From positions 30,301,230 through 30,365,229 of the forward strand of contig OZ029921.1 in assembly GCA_964023275.1 (NCBI GenBank): a DNA stretch of 64,000 nt, written 5' to 3'. The translations under genes and the position numbers were made by a program. The notes under the pieces were generated by a model. The model worked only from the letters and a program-made list of their open reading frames with translations, made no database searches and was not told the origin of the DNA. Every line of letters begins with the position of its first letter. Positions within the stretch are counted from its first letter, which is position 1. Source of the stretch: Norana najaformis. Its lineage: Eukaryota; Annelida; Clitellata; Crassiclitellata; Hormogastridae. This document shows, in pieces, positions 25,436 through 36,948 of the stretch.

Positions 25436-25783
25436 ACAGCGTACAATCTGTCTGCATTTCAGTCTCCTTGGTTCCAGGCCGTAGCACTCTCCGGTCGGCC
25501 TCCCTTGGACTCCTGACTGTCCCTCGTATGCGCACTGCTACAGCCCAGTCTAGAAGCTTTGCCTATGTTGGACCCAATAGCTGGAATCGCCTTTCCCGAG
25601 AGCTCCGGCTAGTATTCCTCAGTTTGTCCCTTCCGCAGTTTCGCAAGCGCCTGAAGTCTGCATTATTTGCCAGTGGTCTGCCAGTGGTCTCACTGGTTCG
25701 GGTCGGGAGCGCTTCTGATGAGTCTATTCTTGAAGTGGCGCTTTATAAATGTCAGATTACAATTACAATTACAATTACAATAT
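25414..25783 (+). pseudogene. Family-B LINE 3' end with RT C-terminus
   Basis: TAQSRSFAYVGPNSWNRLS and FRKRLKSALF, closely matching the minus copy at 14 kb. Tail GGGAGCGCTTCTGATGAGTC, AAGTGGCGCTTTATAAATG, then ATTACAATTACAATTACA. Open over about 120 codons, so among the younger copies here. Confidence 0.75.
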
Positions 25784-26029
25784 AGCTACAAATCCAAAAC
25801 CACATTTCTTATGTGCCCCTTTTACTCATACAGACCCATATACGGCACACCATGCTGTCAACCACATAAAGTCAGCATGAACCATACGAATCTTTTTAAT
25901 TAATTGTGGGGCATTCTTATGAAGCTATAGTTCTTTGTCAATATGAGGAAAACAATAACAGCAAAGGCCAAAACAGCAGACAGCAAATAACCCTTGTAAA
26001 GTAACTTCAGAACTCGGACATGCGAAACA

Positions 26030-26202
26030 TCTAACACTGCTCGTCAGAGCAGAACTGATTAAAAGAAATCTTCATGTTTGCCGAAGCATTCGTACGTGCT
26101 CAAGTAAGAACACATTAAGCAAAGGCATGGCTTTTCATGTTTATCGAAGCGTTCGTACATGCTGCAGTAAGAACACATTAAGCAAAGGCATGGCTTTTCA
26201 TT
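26030..26202. repeat. Tandem duplicated segment, also present at 27.4 kb
   Basis: CGAAGCATTCGTACGTGCT, AAGAACACATTAAGCAAAGG and CATGGCTTTTCAT occur twice in tandem here and once at 27418-27525. Confidence 0.85.
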
Positions 26203-26394
26203 TTGGGTAACACTCGCCACTCCACTGCCACAAACACCAGAGGGCTCCTAAGCAGGAATCATCTCAACAACAGTCACTCCGTGTTGTTGTTGCCTTTTCT
26301 GGAATATTCCCATCTAGACGTCATGCATATATGTGTACAATGTACGTCATACGCCTCCTCAGGAACACAGTCTGGCCCAAATATCATACACATG

Positions 26395-26465
26395 TACATA
26401 CGTATGTACCCATATACATATATACACAGATATATACAATATTATATATTACACACATACATAGT
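26395..26465. repeat. TACA/TATA microsatellite
   Basis: Imperfect CATACATATATAC runs. Confidence 0.7.
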
Positions 26466-26544
26466 TTTCCATGACCAAGACCAGCAGACAGCTGGCAGTA
26501 TGTTGTGGAATCATCAACGCTCCAGAGAGGGGCATGTCACAGAT

Positions 26545-26612
26545 GATGCTGATGTTGATGCTAAAGATAATGACGATGATGACGACGACGATGATGATAA
26601 TGAAGATGATGA
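26545..26612. repeat. GATGAC/GATGAT triplet tract
   Basis: Gives Asp-rich and Met-rich frames that are low complexity only. Confidence 0.7.
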
Positions 26613-26922
26613 TACATGCATACACATACATACAAACAGACAAAAATACATTCAATGCATCCACAATTTTGTTTTTATTTGTTACTCCAGATAACGATGT
26701 AGAGGGATAATGTAAGATGGATGGAACAATTGATTTTTGTACCATGAGACTGGTGAACCAAGTTTTTAATCTATCACAGCAAATGTACGGTTCCTCCTCT
26801 ATCCATTCCAACCCAGTGGAATTTATTAGAACTACGATAAGATAAACTGGGCATAACTCTCAATGCAGCTCTCAAACCAGTACGTTTGCGTTCCCGGTCC
26901 GAAACTAGCGTTAAGTGAACCG

Positions 26923-27030
26923 CAACAATCAATAGCAAGCTTACCTTTTCTTGAACTGCAACAATCAATAGCAAGCTTACCTTTTCTTGAACTGCAACAA
27001 TCAATAGCAAGCTTACCTTTTCTGAAGGAG
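26923..27030. repeat. 36-bp tandem repeat, three copies
   Basis: Unit starts CAACAATCAATAGCAAGCTT at 26923, 26959 and 26995. Open on both strands because 36 is a multiple of three. Confidence 0.95.
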
Positions 27031-27344
27031 CTTTCTAGCGGCTCGGTTCCAGAGATAAGAAGGCCAGACACTGGATCAGCAGCATCCAAACCTCTGACTG
27101 TTAGGCGCTGCCGCCTCTGAACTGCCTCCCTAGAACAAAAATCGAAGGAATAATGCCCCCCATCCTAGAATCAGTAATTATAATTCAAGCAGAAATGGTG
27201 GAACATTTCGTTAGCTTTCTTTCAAACTATGTATAGATTTAGACTTCTAAATTGTTTATAATGTTGCATCATGTTTTGCTGACTCTGTGCTTCCCGTTTA
27301 CTGTTTTGTATGCATTAATAATTATTAATTAATATAATTAATTA

Positions 27345-27735
27345 ACACCTTCTATGGTGCTGGTGTCTAATGCACAAGGAATCAACTGATAGCATCCCAT
27401 AATCAAACCATGGACCATCAAACACTGCTCGTCAGAGCAGAACTGATTAAAAGAAATCTTCATGTTTATCGAAGCATTCGTACATGCTGCAGTAAGAACA
27501 CATTAAGCAAAGGCATGGCTTTTCATTTTGTCATTATCCAGAAAGGCACTCCAGTGAAACAGAAAGGCAGCCTATGGTGGATAAGCCAACTGAAATGGTC
27601 ATTCTTAAGTTAAGACCAAAACCACACAAGAGACTGAGCAGAACGAACATATGTAGGAAGAGTGTTCCTTCCAAGTTCAAGTCCAGCAACCAAAGAAGCT
27701 CCCTGTTTCGTAAAGTGTGGCATTTGTCTCTCGTT
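27345..27735 (-). pseudogene. Family-D LINE 3' end (degenerate), carrying a copy of the 26.0-kb repeat
   Basis: Minus strand ASLVAGLELGRNTLPTYVRS, then AQSLVWF, is a decayed form of the family-D C-terminus at 43.8 kb. The 3' UTR contains the D-specific CTTGTGCATTAGACACCAGC. Confidence 0.6.
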
Positions 27736-28317
27736 AATAATGATTACTTACTCACTTACTTACATATCGTAGGAAACTCGGAATGAAATGCTGTGCCAAA
27801 TTATGTGAAAACAAAAATATCCAGTAAAATTCAATGGTGATATCTAAATAAATGTTTAATCAGAGTAATTTGCTGTCATGCAATAGCTCAAAGAAAGCAG
27901 CCTCCTTTTAACTATAGCATTTTCTATATCTCATTAACATTAATAAGACTATGATCCATTAATTACGACAAAATATCTATTAATGCAAAATAACTATTAT
28001 CAAATCTTCTTCTCCCTTGTGAATTTCAAACGAAATAAATAAATATACCAGATAAATCCACTCTTCGACTGGCCTTCACTTGCAAAGTCCCTGCAACCCA
28101 ACACTCAATGCAGAACCCATCTGACTCTAAGCCTTGTTTAACAATCCCTTCACCTAGTGCAAATTCTGTTGACCACTGTGCTTTGGGTTAATTTTCTTCA
28201 CCACTGTTTATGGAAGGACTGTTTCCTTGTTCCAAAGACTATTTATTGTCCAGTATGCACTTCAGCCATATCTTACAACTGTTTATGGAGGTATAATAAA
28301 TCAATAACTACCATAGC

Positions 28318-28475
28318 TTTCCATACCTTCCCTACCTCACCATACCATCCTTCCCTACCTCACCATACCATCCTTCCCATGCCTAATTTTACCTTACCTT
28401 ACCATCCTTGCCTTGCCTTGCCCTGCCTAACCTCACCTTACCGTCCTTGACTTGCCTTGCCTTACCTTAAATGGC
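28318..28475. repeat. Pyrimidine-rich CCTTACC/CCTTGCC degenerate repeat
   Basis: Variants of CCTTCCCTACCTCACCATA and CCTTGCCTTGCC in series. Confidence 0.7.
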
Positions 28476-28831
28476 CATGACATGAGAAACAGCATCAATC
28501 TAACCATGCTAATCCTTCCTTTGGTAACGTATGGACGACCCCCTGTGAGCTGCTCAAGCCTTGATCATCAAAGGCCAGAACATATACCAATGCATCAGAC
28601 TGAAACAGACAAGAAAACTAGTTCTAGTAATTTGTTTGCTGTTGTTACATTGTTGTCCTGCTACAATGAAATGTTAGCAAAAGCATTATTTACTTACTTA
28701 CTTAAATGGAGCACAATCAGGGTGTATTCAGGTTAGATGTTAAAATCACCCTAAGGAACACAATGTGGGCTTTGATAACAGACTGTTCACGCCGACCTTC
28801 TTTGGAATGCACCAAGACTGACTGCCAAGCA

Positions 28832-28851
28832 AAAAGTAAGTAAGTAAGTAA
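28832..28851. repeat. AAGT microsatellite
   Basis: About five units. Confidence 0.75.
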
Positions 28852-28918
28852 TGCATTTGTTAACACACCATATGTCCATCGACTGAGCGAGGAATCGTAG
28901 GCGTGGGTGGGTTACATG

Positions 28919-29143
28919 TCAGACAACAAAAGCAAGACGATACAGATAGGTCTTTAGCCGCTTTACGAATGTGTCTAGCGAGATATTGTCGTGAGTAATG
29001 TAAACAGGAAGGCTATTCCAAATGGCTGGTGCTGAGTTGCTGAATCCGCGTCGTGAGAAATCAGACCGAAAGTCTCGGATATCAGGGAAAGACAGAAGGC
29101 AAAAACATGACAAGAAGGCAGTTATTTTAATTTCAGTGAACAT
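28919..29143 (-). pseudogene. LINE reverse-transcriptase C-terminal fragment
   Basis: RRGFSNSAPAIWNSLPVYI, then DTFVKRLKTYLY, the canonical C-terminal block of L2/CR1/RTE-type ORF2. Open over about 74 codons; 5' part absent. Confidence 0.7.
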
Positions 29144-29259
29144 CTAAAAAATAATTCCAGTGAAGACAACCCCTCTGGACAAAGAGGCAGCCAGTCATAC
29201 AGAAAAGACAGACAGAAATACAGAACGATACGGCTGGACAGACAGAGCCTAACACGAGC

Positions 29260-29433
29260 CTAACACGAGTCCAAAACTGTCAACCTCTTTAAAAAGCAGC
29301 TGAAATTGTATTTGATGCAGAACTCTTAGTTCTTGGGTCGACTTTTGACTTTGTAAAGCACCCTAGAAGTAGCCTGCTACTTACGATTCTATATAAATTG
29401 TCGTCATTACATTACATTACATTACATTACATG
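29260..29433 (+). mobile_element. Family-C LINE 3' end with (ATTAC)n tail
   Basis: SKTVNLFKKQLKLYLMQN, then the UTR TTTGTAAAGCACCCTAGAAG, CTGCTACTTACGATTCTATA and (ATTAC)n at 29404-29431. This is the intact reference for the interrupted copy in intron 10. Confidence 0.7.
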
Positions 29434-29649
29434 ATCAAATGATAATCCTCAGTCACCAACAACCATTGCATATGATCATTGAAAAACATACTTAACAAGT
29501 GCGAAACAAGACTTAGGCTGAATAACAGCCGACAAAAATAGTGGCACAGGACTAATGTTAACAAAGTAACAACAGCTAATGAATAAACAGCAGAGACACC
29601 GCAGGGACATAACAGAGGTCTTCTAGTGTGCCCAGCGATCAGACCTACA

Positions 29650-30235
29650 CACCCAAATACAGAAAGAACAGATGCAATTAATGAGAAATGCCACCAGCTG
29701 CCGCAGCCACATACAACCTCATGCTGATGCTCGGGGGGGGAAGGCAGCATCCCTCATAAAGGCGCCAAAGAATAGATGCAGTTAATGAGTAATGCCACCG
29801 GCTGCCGGAGCAGCAGACAATGTCATTCGGATGGAGGGGTCCCTCATAAAGGTGCCAAAAAAGGTGCCAAAGAACAGATGCAATTAATGAGAAATGCCAC
29901 CAGCTGCCGCAGCCACATACAATCTCATGCTGATGCTCGGGGGGGGGGGGGTGGGCAGCATCCCTCATAAAGGTGCCAAAGAATAGATGCAATTAATGAG
30001 TAATGCCACCGGCTGCCGGAGCAGCAGACAATGTCATTCGGATGGGGGGGTCCCTCATAAAGGTGCCAAAAAAGGTGCCAAAGAACAGATGCAATTAATG
30101 AGAAATGCCATGTCATTCGGATGGTCGGAGGGGGGATTCCTCGTAAAGGTGCCAAAAAAGGTGCCAAAAAATAGACCTGCAGTTAATGAGAAATGCCACG
30201 TCATTCAGATGGTCCGGAGGGGCTCAGTTACACTT
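29650..30235. repeat. Composite tandem array with G-runs
   Basis: Alternating modules: GATGCAATTAATGAGAAATG, CCACCAGCTGCCGCAGCC or CCGGCTGCCGGAGCAGC, a G run, and CCCTCATAAAGGTGCC. Higher-order period is about 230 bp with variant and truncated modules. Confidence 0.85.
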
Positions 30236-30325
30236 AGAAGCCATCACATCCACATACTAAACGGAATGCCAATGATGCACTCTCTATGTCTGTAGGTCTT
30301 TGCATGTCTGCAGGCACCTGTGCGT

Positions 30326-30385
30326 GTCATGTCTTGTCTGTCTGTATGTCTGTCTGTATGTCTGTCTGTATGTCTGTCTGTGTGT
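30326..30385. repeat. TGTC/TGTA microsatellite
   Basis: Alternating TCTGTCTGTATG units. Confidence 0.85.
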
Positions 30386-31015
30386 TTGCATGTCACAGCC
30401 TGGCTCATTCAGCTCTATAAACAAAGCAGGGCAGAAGCTAATCCTAATTTAGCTCTAAAAATAAAGCATGGGAAGTTGAATCCTAATTAGTTCATCATTC
30501 CCTTGATGTAAAAGGACACAGTTAATGCAATTCATACAGTATGGACACATCTACACACAAATATTCATAAGCATACACATCTACATACTCATATGCATGT
30601 ACACATTCGTATTATACACATTATAGACATAATACAGTAAAATATTTAAGCAAGAACTTTCCCGGCAGCTCAGCGGTCAGCAGTTTTTCTGGAAAGAAAG
30701 TTAGGCAACAGAAGATGTCTTGTGGCCAAAGGAGAATTTCAGAGACAACTGATGATGCCATATAGGTAAGCCAACATATCACATGCCAAAGCCAAATAGG
30801 GAATCCATCTAACCAAAAGAGTAGAGAATAAATTTCTCACATTCATCAGAAATGGAAAAAATTCTTGCAGGTATACACACTATTTAAACATCTACAAGCA
30901 AGAACAGCATAAGCGCAGACACGCACACACTTGGATGAATCTTTAGAAAATGATCATTGGATCAGTTCGTTTTGGCTTCTCCTGACTGACTGTGTCCTCT
31001 GCTGAGGCAGTTACA

Positions 31016-31262
31016 ATTTTAATTAGAAGCTACTTAGTTTTCTAGACATCTCATATAGCACCTTTAAAGTACCCCACAGCTGCCTATGCTATCCTTTAGG
31101 ATGTTAATTGTCATTAAGAACAGAAAGTATGTCAGCAATTTTAATTAGAAGTTACTCAGCTATCTAGACAATTGATATAGCACCTTTTAAGTACCTCACA
31201 AAAGCACTGCCTAAGCTATCCTCAGTGACGTTAAACGTCATTAAGAACAGAAAGTACGTTAG
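31016..31262. repeat. 122-bp unit, two tandem copies
   Basis: ATTTTAATTAGAAG starts units at 31016 and 31138. Both end ATTAAGAACAGAAAGTA. Related strings occur near 2850 and, inverted, near 13440-13465. Confidence 0.85.
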
Positions 31263-31289
31263 CAAGTGAAACAAAGCACAGCTAACTAG

Positions 31290-31480
31290 AAGAGTTTCGC
31301 ACACAAGCGGAACCCAACCAGCGGATTCCTATCCAGAGTTGACAGATGGCACAATATTCAGAATTCCAAGACCAGGTTGCCTCGATGGCGTATAAAGCGA
31401 CGAGATGGCCGGTAGGGTCTGCACATAAACTCCTAGATCTATGCGTCTGTGGGTCTGCAGTACACGATAACACCACCACC
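31290..31480 (-). repeat. Dispersed repeat with shared peptide signature, copy 2
   Basis: Inverted relative of 13290-13400, about 70% alike over the best 66 bp. Confidence 0.5.
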
Positions 31481-32178
31481 CTCCAAGCAGTCCCTCACTG
31501 GTGGTAGATGCCACAGTTTCTGAATATCCCTGGAACCGCCGGGTCCGAGTAGAACATTCATCACCTGCTGGTCTGTAGGTCAAAGGGCTACTCGTGATTT
31601 AGTTGAGGTAACCTCTTTGCTCCTCGTCCACCGAGACGGAGACCATTACCCGGCTGAAGACGGCGTAAGTAAGTCCGTACATTTGTGGTTCGACCATACA
31701 TCATCCCTCATCAGGGAGTCGCGTACACCAAGATGATATGCATAGAACTTACCGTCCAAAATATTTAAAATCTGCAGCAGAAACAAAGATCAATTCCAAC
31801 ACTTAGCAACACCAAACGTCCAATTGTGGACGTTTGCTGTTCCTAAGCTCTTTGATATGTCGGCTGATTGACGCATCATGCATTATGATAATCAACACTG
31901 CCACAGAAATTCCCGGATTAGATTCATTTTGATCAAGTATACAATACACAAATTAACAGCTCAATCACATTCGATACCTAAATCAGGGCTAACCCAAGTA
32001 TATAAATTTTAAAAATGAATAAACAAATCAATAATAATGATTATATATATATACACCAAGTCATGAAAGGAAGAAGCAGAAAGTCAAAGACTTAAATGGA
32101 GGATTTAAGTACTGAACTCAAACCATACAGCACCCACAATCTATAGGCTTTTCTATAACAATTCAGAACTGGAGACAC

Positions 32179-32290
32179 TTTGCTCAACCTCAGACACATT
32201 TAAAATGCATTAATGCTTTGAAGTCAAATATTGCTTTGCTCAACCTCAGACACATTTAAAATGCATTAATGCTTTGAAGTCAAATATTGA
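32179..32290. repeat. 56-bp direct duplication
   Basis: TTTGCTCAACCTCAGACACA to AAGTCAAATATTG, twice, identical. Confidence 0.92.
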
Positions 32291-32469
32291 TAGGTGCCAT
32301 CAATTGTTTATTACATACCTCTCTGTTCCCACTTGGCCTCGGAAGCACTATCCACCACAGGGCTAATGGATCTTTCCCAAGGAAGAACATAAAGGCAATA
32401 GAGGAACGAACTGAATGGTTAATCACGTTGCAAAGACGAATGGATGCAAGCAATGGAAGAGTGGAAGGA

Positions 32470-32505
32470 TGGAGGGACGGACGGATGGATGGATGGATGG
32501 AAGGA
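32470..32505. repeat. GGAT/GGAC microsatellite
   Basis: About eight tetranucleotide units inside a longer purine-rich stretch (32440-32830). Confidence 0.8.
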
Positions 32506-33119
32506 GAGATCGATAGATTTACATTTAGCCATATGGATGGATGAAAGGATGGCTGGCCGAAATGTGGGCATCTGCGATCATCCTAGGTGGATGCGTGGAA
32601 CAAAGCGATGGAAAAGAGAGAGATTAATCAATGGATGTCGCAGACACAACAGAAAAAGGCAGAAGAACTGGACAAAACAGAAAACGGGGCAGTCATCATC
32701 AGAGGCAGGCAGCAGCGCCAGAGGCACAGACAGATCTATGCGCGGACAACAGAGAGAGAAAAAACAAGCACGGAGAGAGAAAAACTTATCAAAATCCAAC
32801 GGACTAAAGATAGAATATACGAATGCCACAAAATCCTTATAAGCCGTCCCAAAGCACTGATCCAATATCCGCTGCCCTGTTTGTTCAGTCCAGTTTCACA
32901 GCCTCACCAACTGGACGGACATCAAAACGTCCCCACAATTCAGCAATTTATGGCCTTCACATCATAACTGCTTTTTTGAGTAGGATGACCACAGACGCAA
33001 ACAACGCTATTTTTAAAACTTGGTCAGCAGCCGGACGGAGTAACTGGCTGGCACAACAGCTTCCTGATACTCTCTTGTCTGGGTGCAGCACACACTACGG
33101 TGGCTGGGATCCTTAGAGC

Positions 33120-33325
33120 TATATATGGTGTATTTATGTAGTGTATATATATATAGCTATATATAGTGTATGTATATATATATATATATATATAGGCTCT
33201 AATCAGCATGGTTTATTGCCACTATGTGTATATATATATATATATCAGCATGGTTTATTGCCACTATGTATATATATATATATATATATATATAGTGGCA
33301 ATAAACCATGCTGATTAGAGCCTAT
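33120..33325. repeat. (TA)n hairpin with perfect 34-bp inverted arms
   Basis: Arm 33192-33225 (ATAGGCTCTAATCAGCATGG...) is exactly inverted at 33292-33325. A third partial copy (ATCAGCATGGTTTATTGCC) lies between them at about 33245-33265, and TA runs fill the gaps. Confidence 0.9.
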
Positions 33326-33364
33326 GGCTAAACATTGTGAATCATAATTACGATAATCATGTAC

Positions 33365-33532
33365 AGTAACCAAACTAAGCTATAAAATGAGTACATTGAC
33401 TGCACACTGTCAGTGGGAAGATCAGTCAGCCACAGAGAGAACTGGTCACATGTTCCCCCCCCCCCCATAAGCCAAAGCTAAGAAAAATGAAGCTGCTAAA
33501 ACTTCACACCCGTGGCTGCTTTTCCGGGTAAG
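33365..33532 (+). mobile_element. tRNA-derived SINE family, 3' part (copy 2)
   Basis: AATGAGTACATTGACTGCAC, then CATAAGCCAAAGCTAAGAAA and ACTTCACACCCGTGGCTGC align with the full copy at 54130. A C run interrupts at about 33455-33467. Confidence 0.65.
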
Positions 33533-33654
33533 GCTTACAAGGCTGCTCTTCTTCTTCGTGCACAAAATGTATAAATAGCTGCAGATCACAGTAGATATGC
33601 TTTGTTGCCAGACAGCAGGTGAGTGCGACACTAGTATCTGCTGTTACCAGACAT

Positions 33655-33770
33655 CATTTTGGAAACTGCAGGGAACTTTGCCAGGAATTCTGGTCTTGAC
33701 ATTGATGGAACCCACGTACTCATTGACCTCGTACTGCTCAATGTTAAGTCGATAGCAGAGTACACAACAG
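33655..33770 (+). pseudogene. Possible PIF/Harbinger transposase scrap
   Basis: PGIL followed, after a frame change, by DIDGTHVLI resembles the Harbinger catalytic-region signature PG(V/I)(I/V)G.IDGTH(I/V).I. Short and frame-broken. Confidence 0.3.
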
Positions 33771-34049
33771 CAGCGTAAACACAATGTACAGAATCCCATT
33801 TTTCTCTGGATGTTTTTATCTCCAAGTCCCAGGCCCAGCCTGTTTCTGCCAGACCCACACCAACTCAAATGCCAAGTTTCTATACAATACTTATTATCTG
33901 GAACACTTCTGTCCAGTCCACTTCAGGCTAACTAACACCACATTGGTCACAGTTTTATGTGCTATTGTCTAGAATTTCATATCCCACTGAAGCCAGTCGA
34001 CACCAAATTCATCCTGAACCGGGGCTGATATTACAGATACCTAGGTCTT

Positions 34050-34332
34050 CTTGTTTAACAAGGGACGGCCTGCTGAGCAGCACAGACTACGACTTCATTC
34101 CTCTTTCACAAATCCTACCCTGACATCCCTTCTTCCTCTTATCTCTCTCTCCTCTCCAACCCCAAACACCATCCCCCATAGCTGCCACGCTGTCTCTCCG
34201 TATGACTTGTGGATCTTGAACCGAACCCTTTTGCCTATCGATTTTATTTTGACTGAGCGCCTGTGAATAAGCTGGTCCCCGTGACGTGGCTTTCATTGGG
34301 CGCTGTAGAAATCTCGGAATTACGATTACGAT
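34050..34332 (+). mobile_element. Family-A LINE 3' end
   Basis: Inverse-complement match to 16232-16526: TGGATCTTGAACCGAACCC, GACTGAGCGCCTGTGAATAA, GGCGCTGTAGAAATCTCGG, ATTACGATTACGATT. Confidence 0.7.
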
Positions 34333-34439
34333 TTATTTCTAGCGGTGGTTTATACAGCGGACCTCCAAACGCCTTGTTAATCGATGGCAATAAGCAACGC
34401 TAAGAGGAATTTTATCGTGAATCATGAACGCACATATAA

Positions 34440-35410
34440 ATACCAGCCAAGCCCATGTCTTCTGTGAAGGTTACAACTCATCAGTATGCTGGTGACCTTC
34501 AGGTCCATGACCCAGCTGCAGAGGTTATCCCTTAGCCGAGATAATACTTCACACATCGGAGGCGCTCTGTGCCTGGACATCGTCCAACCGTCTCCGGCTG
34601 AATCTCGGGAAAAATCAGTTCATCTGGCGACGTAGCCGTCGGCTGATCTCAAAATCGATCTGCCTAATTTGCAGCACTGCTTCCCTGGTATTTCTGTTTC
34701 TACTACTGTGCATGATCTGGGAGTGACCTGGACTCTGGGAATTGACCTTCTCACAGCATGTGGGAAAAGTATGCCAAACACGCACTTAACATTTGCACCA
34801 GATTCGCGCAATAAGCCGTTCGCTTGCAACTCAGGAAGCTACGATGTTGATGCAGGAATTCATATGCACCTGGGTTGATTGCGGCAATGCTATTTATACT
34901 GGGCTTTTTGCCGCATTAACCACTGCAGTTTATCTTGAAAGCTGCTGCTCGGCTCACTGGTGGTATACCTAAGTTTGGCCATATATCCTGCTTCATGTGG
35001 AACGATTTGCACTGGTTGCTAATGCAGAAACCTGTTGACTTTAAGGTCATAATACTTACACGTAAGTGCCTGGTGGGTTGTGATCTATCTTATCTCAGAC
35101 AGTTATGTGTCTTGTTCTCGTCTTGTCTTGGCCGTAGATCCATTCGCTATGCTACACCGAATGACCTGCTTGTTCCCCTGGCCGAACTTCCACGGTGCAA
35201 CATAGAAACTTAGCCATTGCTGGTACAACTTTCTGGAATAGGTTGCCTAGCACACCCTATGACATGAGCTCCTTGGTCTATCTTTACCTCTATTTCATAA
35301 GCGCTGGAAAAAACCATTTTATCCGATCCTGGTTTTCTGTCATTAGGTCGGGAGCACCTCTGATGAGTCTCTCTTGAAGAGGCGCTTCGATTACAACTAC
35401 AGTTACAAGC
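34440..35410 (+). pseudogene. Decayed L2/CR1-like LINE reverse transcriptase (family B)
   Basis: The catalytic box region reads HQYAGDLQV (canonical YADD altered to YAGD), then SSNRLRLNLGKNQFIW, VHDLGVTW, and the thumb/C-terminal block AAARLTGGIPKFGHI, LHWLLMQKPVDFK. Ends with GGTCGGGAGCACCTCTGATG and a TTACAACTACAGTTAC tail. Frameshifts separate the blocks. Confidence 0.78.
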
Positions 35411-35899
35411 AGCTCCAGTTCTGGTTTTCCCCAGTCATCTCCTGCTTCGTCTCCCTATCATCTCATGGGCTGCTTGTCCTGTCTTATACACATAGTCAGC
35501 GGTTCCCTTCTCTCCTACCCAGACATACCCAGTTCTGTCCTCTCCTGCCTGACCTTTTCTCCCTCCTCGTCAGTACGTCTGCTAATTTCTCTTATTTTGT
35601 TGCAAAACAGTGATTATCAGAATAATTTCTTTTATTTTCCTACAAAACAGTGATTACTGCAACATCAATAATAATTAATCTTAAGTAACGGACTGACCAT
35701 AGTCTGGCTGTTGCATTGCCATCTACTGTTAGTTTTTCAGCCAGAATATCAATCAGGAATATTATACACTGACATTAGTAATCATCTCCCTATTTTTTTC
35801 TAAAACAAAAATTGGTATTGTAAATGTCAGAGAAAAATAATTTCCCATCGTGATAAATCTGAAATAAATTTAGTAAAACTTAATAAATAATTGAAATAG

Positions 35900-36665
35900 A
35901 GCAAGAGACATGGACCGATGTATTGTTCGTCTTGTGCATTAATGATACTGTTGAATCATCTAAAAGTCTGAAGATAATTACTATTTGCTGATGATACAAC
36001 CTGTTTTCTTTCAGGTCCTAAATCTGAACTGGACAAGTTGTCACAGTGTGTAAATAAATTATCTTTAAACCTGACTAAATCTTCGTACTCAGTATTGTCC
36101 GGAAAAAATTATTTACCAATAATTTGGCTGTGAAGATTCGTAATGTCCAGTTAACCAGGCACATCCAACAAAATTTCTTGGAGTTATTATTGATGGAAAC
36201 TTGAAATGGAACTATCATACTGAAATTCTTGAAAGAAAAATCTCTAAACCTATTGGATTAATTAATCAGATCAAATGGATTCTTCCTAACACATCTTGAA
36301 ATCTTATATTGTTTACCTTAGCTGTACGCAATACTGCACAATAGCTTGGGCTGGAATGGTGTTAAAGATGTTCAGGCTACAACAGTGGCTGCACAAGTTA
36401 TTAGTTCAGTTCACATTTAGCGCACTCAACTTCCCTCTTTAATGATAATTCCTTACTGAAAGTCAAAGATATCTGTAAAATGCAAGTTCTAGTATTTTTT
36501 TACTGATTTTACAACAGAACTCTTCCACTGGTATGTAATAATTTCTTCAGGCAAGAGGAGGAAACCAAAGAATCACTTACAACATTCGACAGCATGAGAC
36601 AAAGACTGTTCCTGAAACCTTCCTCCAAACAGCTCACAGACGACACTTCAGACAAGCACAAAATG
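35900..36665 (+). pseudogene. Decayed LINE reverse transcriptase (family E)
   Basis: FADDTTCFLSG holds the intact catalytic FADD. It is followed by LSLNLTKSSY, FLGVIIDGNLKWNYH and the C-terminal QVLVFF...NRTLPLVCNNFF. Several stops and frameshifts. The 45-bp minisatellite begins immediately after its 3' end. Confidence 0.75.
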
Positions 36666-36678
36666 GCTTCCTGTCAAA

Positions 36679-36948
36679 ATGAAAACAATGTCAAATGCAT
36701 ACAGCAGAACATGTAAAACATTCATGAAAACAATGTCAAATGCATCCAGCAGATCATGTAAAACATTCATGAAAACAATGTCAAATGCATCCAGCAGATC
36801 ATGTAAAACATTAATGAAAACAATGTCAAATGCATCCAGCAGAACATGTAAAACATTAATGAAAACAATGTCAAATGCATCCAGCAAATCATGTAAAACA
36901 TTCATGAAAACAATGTCAAATGCATACAGCAGAACATGTAAAACATTG
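36679..36948. repeat. 45-bp tandem repeat, six copies
   Basis: Unit begins ATGAAAACAATGTCAAATGC; copies start every 45 bp from 36679 to 36904. Both strands stay open (plus MKTMSNASSRSCKTF, minus reading NVLHDLLDAFDIVFI), so openness does not show coding. Confidence 0.93.

Noticed and set aside
26449..26811. Asp-rich and Ile/Val-rich open frames
   Set aside because: Low-complexity translation of GAT/GAC triplets and adjacent microsatellites.
32444..32967. Overlapping basic open frames of about 130 codons
   Set aside because: They lie in a purine-rich, GGAT-repeat-bearing stretch, overlap each other in different frames and have no recognisable domain.
33648..33733. Minus-strand exon-like segment reading YEVNEYVGSINVKTR with a donor after DVW
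   Set aside because: The plus strand at the same place gives a Harbinger-like IDGTH signature, so the minus frame is more likely its shadow. No neighbouring exons were found.
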